39,667 bases of DNA from Planctomycetota bacterium (GTDB lineage: Bacteria > Planctomycetota > Planctomycetia > Pirellulales > PLA5), in contig QEVJ01000046.1 of the NCBI GenBank assembly GCA_003576845.1, forward strand, positions 1,565-41,231. The letters are read 5' to 3'. The notes beneath the pieces were generated by a model. The model was not told where the DNA came from, searched no databases, and saw only the letters and a program-made list of their open reading frames with translations. Positions 38,719 through 39,667 of the stretch are shown piece by piece. The position numbers and the translations under genes were made by a program. Every line of letters begins with the position of its first letter. The stretch's first letter is position 1.

Positions 38719-39027
38719 ATGCTTACGATTATCGAACGCGACACCACGAACTCCGTCGATGTCTTTCGCGTGGCCGTCGGCACCACCGCGGCGGCGATCA
38801 CCAGCTCGCCGTATGCGTGTAAGCGCGGTGTCGGTGTGAAAGCATCACCGTCGAACGCCGGGGTGATCTACGTCGGCCCGTCTGATGTGACCGCCGGTGC
38901 GACGCCGGCCACGGACGGCTGGCCGCTCGCTGCTGGCGAAGAGTTGTTCTTGCCGCTCGACGATCCGCGGGTCGTGTATGCCATTGCGTCGGTGGCGAAC
39001 CAACAGTTGTACGTGGTACTCGTCTAA
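38719..39027 (+). CDS. Small phage structural hypothetical protein
   Basis: 102 residues; AAGGTG 5 bases before ATG 38719. Pattern KASPSNAGVIYVGPSDVTAG, then AGEELFLPLDDPRVVYAIAS is typical of small phage proteins with a beta-sandwich, often next to tail-tip or decoration genes. Exact role unknown. Confidence 0.7.
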   Translation: MLTIIERDTTNSVDVFRVAVGTTAAAITSSPYACKRGVGVKASPSNAGVIYVGPSDVTAGATPATDGWPLAAGEELFLPLDDPRVVYAIASVANQQLYVVLV

Positions 39028-39040
39028 CGAGAGATCGCCG

Positions 39041-39667
39041 ATGCTTGCGCTTAGCCCCAGTCGATTTCGCTTCTTCGGTCGTCGCCGCACACGACCCGTT
39101 GCGCCGCTGCCTTATCGCATCACGGGTGTTGCTGCCGACTATGATGCGGCGGTCGGCGTGACGACAACGCCCGCGAAAGTGTCGGCGTGGACCGACGCCA
39201 CGGGCAACGGCAATAACTTGGCCCAGGCTACCGACGGCAACCGTCCGACGTTCGTCGCGGCAAGCGAGCACTTTCGGGGCTGGCCGGCAATTCGGTTTGT
39301 CAAATCGGCGACGACCTATTTGTTCGGCTCGTCCTTGCCGATCTGCACGCCGCTCTCCGGTGCCGACAAGCCATTCACCGTGTTCGCCGTGGTCCGCCGG
39401 GCCACGAAGATCAGCGCCGACGAATATCTGTGGACGCTCGGCAACAGCGCCCAGGCCGGGCAATCGTACATCTCTGGCGGCTACCGCTATCAGAACAATA
39501 ACAGCCAACGGGTCAACAGCGACGTCCGCGACGACGCCGGCACCGCGGCGACGAACTCGACGGGCATGAACGAGATCACCGACTTCGCGCCGCAGATGCT
39601 GTGCTGGAGTTTTTCGGGAACCGTGGCCTCGATCTACGTTCTGGGCGCTTCTCAGAACCTCCGTTAC
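39041..39667 (+). CDS. Lectin-like (concanavalin/LamG-type) tail protein, N-terminal part
   Basis: 209 codons from ATG 39041, still open at the window edge. After a basic start (SRFRFFGRRRTRP) comes YDAAVGVTTTPAKVSAWTDA, then TGNGNNLAQATDGNRPTFV, WPAIRFVKSATTYLFG and KPFTVFAVVRR. This is the concanavalin/LamG-like pattern common in phage tail proteins that bind surface sugars. Likely part of the tail tip. Confidence 0.75.
   Translation, partial: MLALSPSRFRFFGRRRTRPVAPLPYRITGVAADYDAAVGVTTTPAKVSAWTDATGNGNNLAQATDGNRPTFVAASEHFRGWPAIRFVKSATTYLFGSSLPICTPLSGADKPFTVFAVVRRATKISADEYLWTLGNSAQAGQSYISGGYRYQNNNSQRVNSDVRDDAGTAATNSTGMNEITDFAPQMLCWSFSGTVASIYVLGASQNLRY

Overview
The window reads as high-G+C DNA from what is probably a planctomycete (Planctomycetota, Pirellulales-like). 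The hints are a Lys/Ala-rich HARE-HTH protein, heptamer tandem repeats beside genes, and integrase reading frames that run through a tRNA-Leu attachment site. The lineage is an inference. The window is almost entirely mobile DNA: two phage-derived elements side by side at a tRNA-Leu(UAA) locus, with a short stretch of apparent host DNA at the left (1 to about 1480) holding two tandem paralogous small genes and a tRNA-Phe gene.

Element 1 (about 1480-16801, 15.3 kb) is bounded by two 55-bp copies of the 3' part of tRNA-Leu(UAA) with one mismatch. It carries a hypothetical gene, a tail tape-measure protein, small structural-like genes, a prohead-protease-like gene, a small zinc-ribbon gene on the minus strand, a large tyrosine recombinase, a ParB-like protein, several hypothetical genes, a putative replication protein, and at the right end a HTH/excisionase-like pair followed by a tyrosine integrase whose frame runs through the attachment core. 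No terminase, portal or capsid gene was found, so it looks like a phage satellite or reduced prophage. It is rich in DNA-level structure: parS-like palindromes, iteron-like sites plus a 19-bp-stem hairpin inside the putative replication gene, heptamer arrays ending at start codons, and candidate integrase arm sites.

Element 2 (about 16802 to beyond the right edge) starts with small genes and an RX4H (HEPN-like) protein of atypical composition. A ParB-methyltransferase, a HARE-HTH protein on the minus strand and a siphovirus-type module follow: small packaging protein, large terminase, zinc ribbon, [minus-strand insert], head-tail joining protein, portal, protease-capsid fusion, decoration protein, head completion and tail genes, tube, assembly chaperones, tape measure, distal tail proteins, and a lectin-like protein that runs off the window. 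The insert between terminase and portal (about 23886-27948) has visibly lower G+C. It holds a DUF7689 gene, a 911-aa N6-adenine methylase-like protein fused to a small HPxYxxI-type domain, and an ISXO2/IS1595-like transposase remnant. It looks like a defence or selfish cargo cassette.

Neither tRNA-Leu fragment is a whole tRNA. This fits serial insertion at one tRNA gene, and predicts an intact tRNA-Leu(UAA) and the second element's integrase beyond the right edge. All functional calls come from reading the sequence only; no database search was made.
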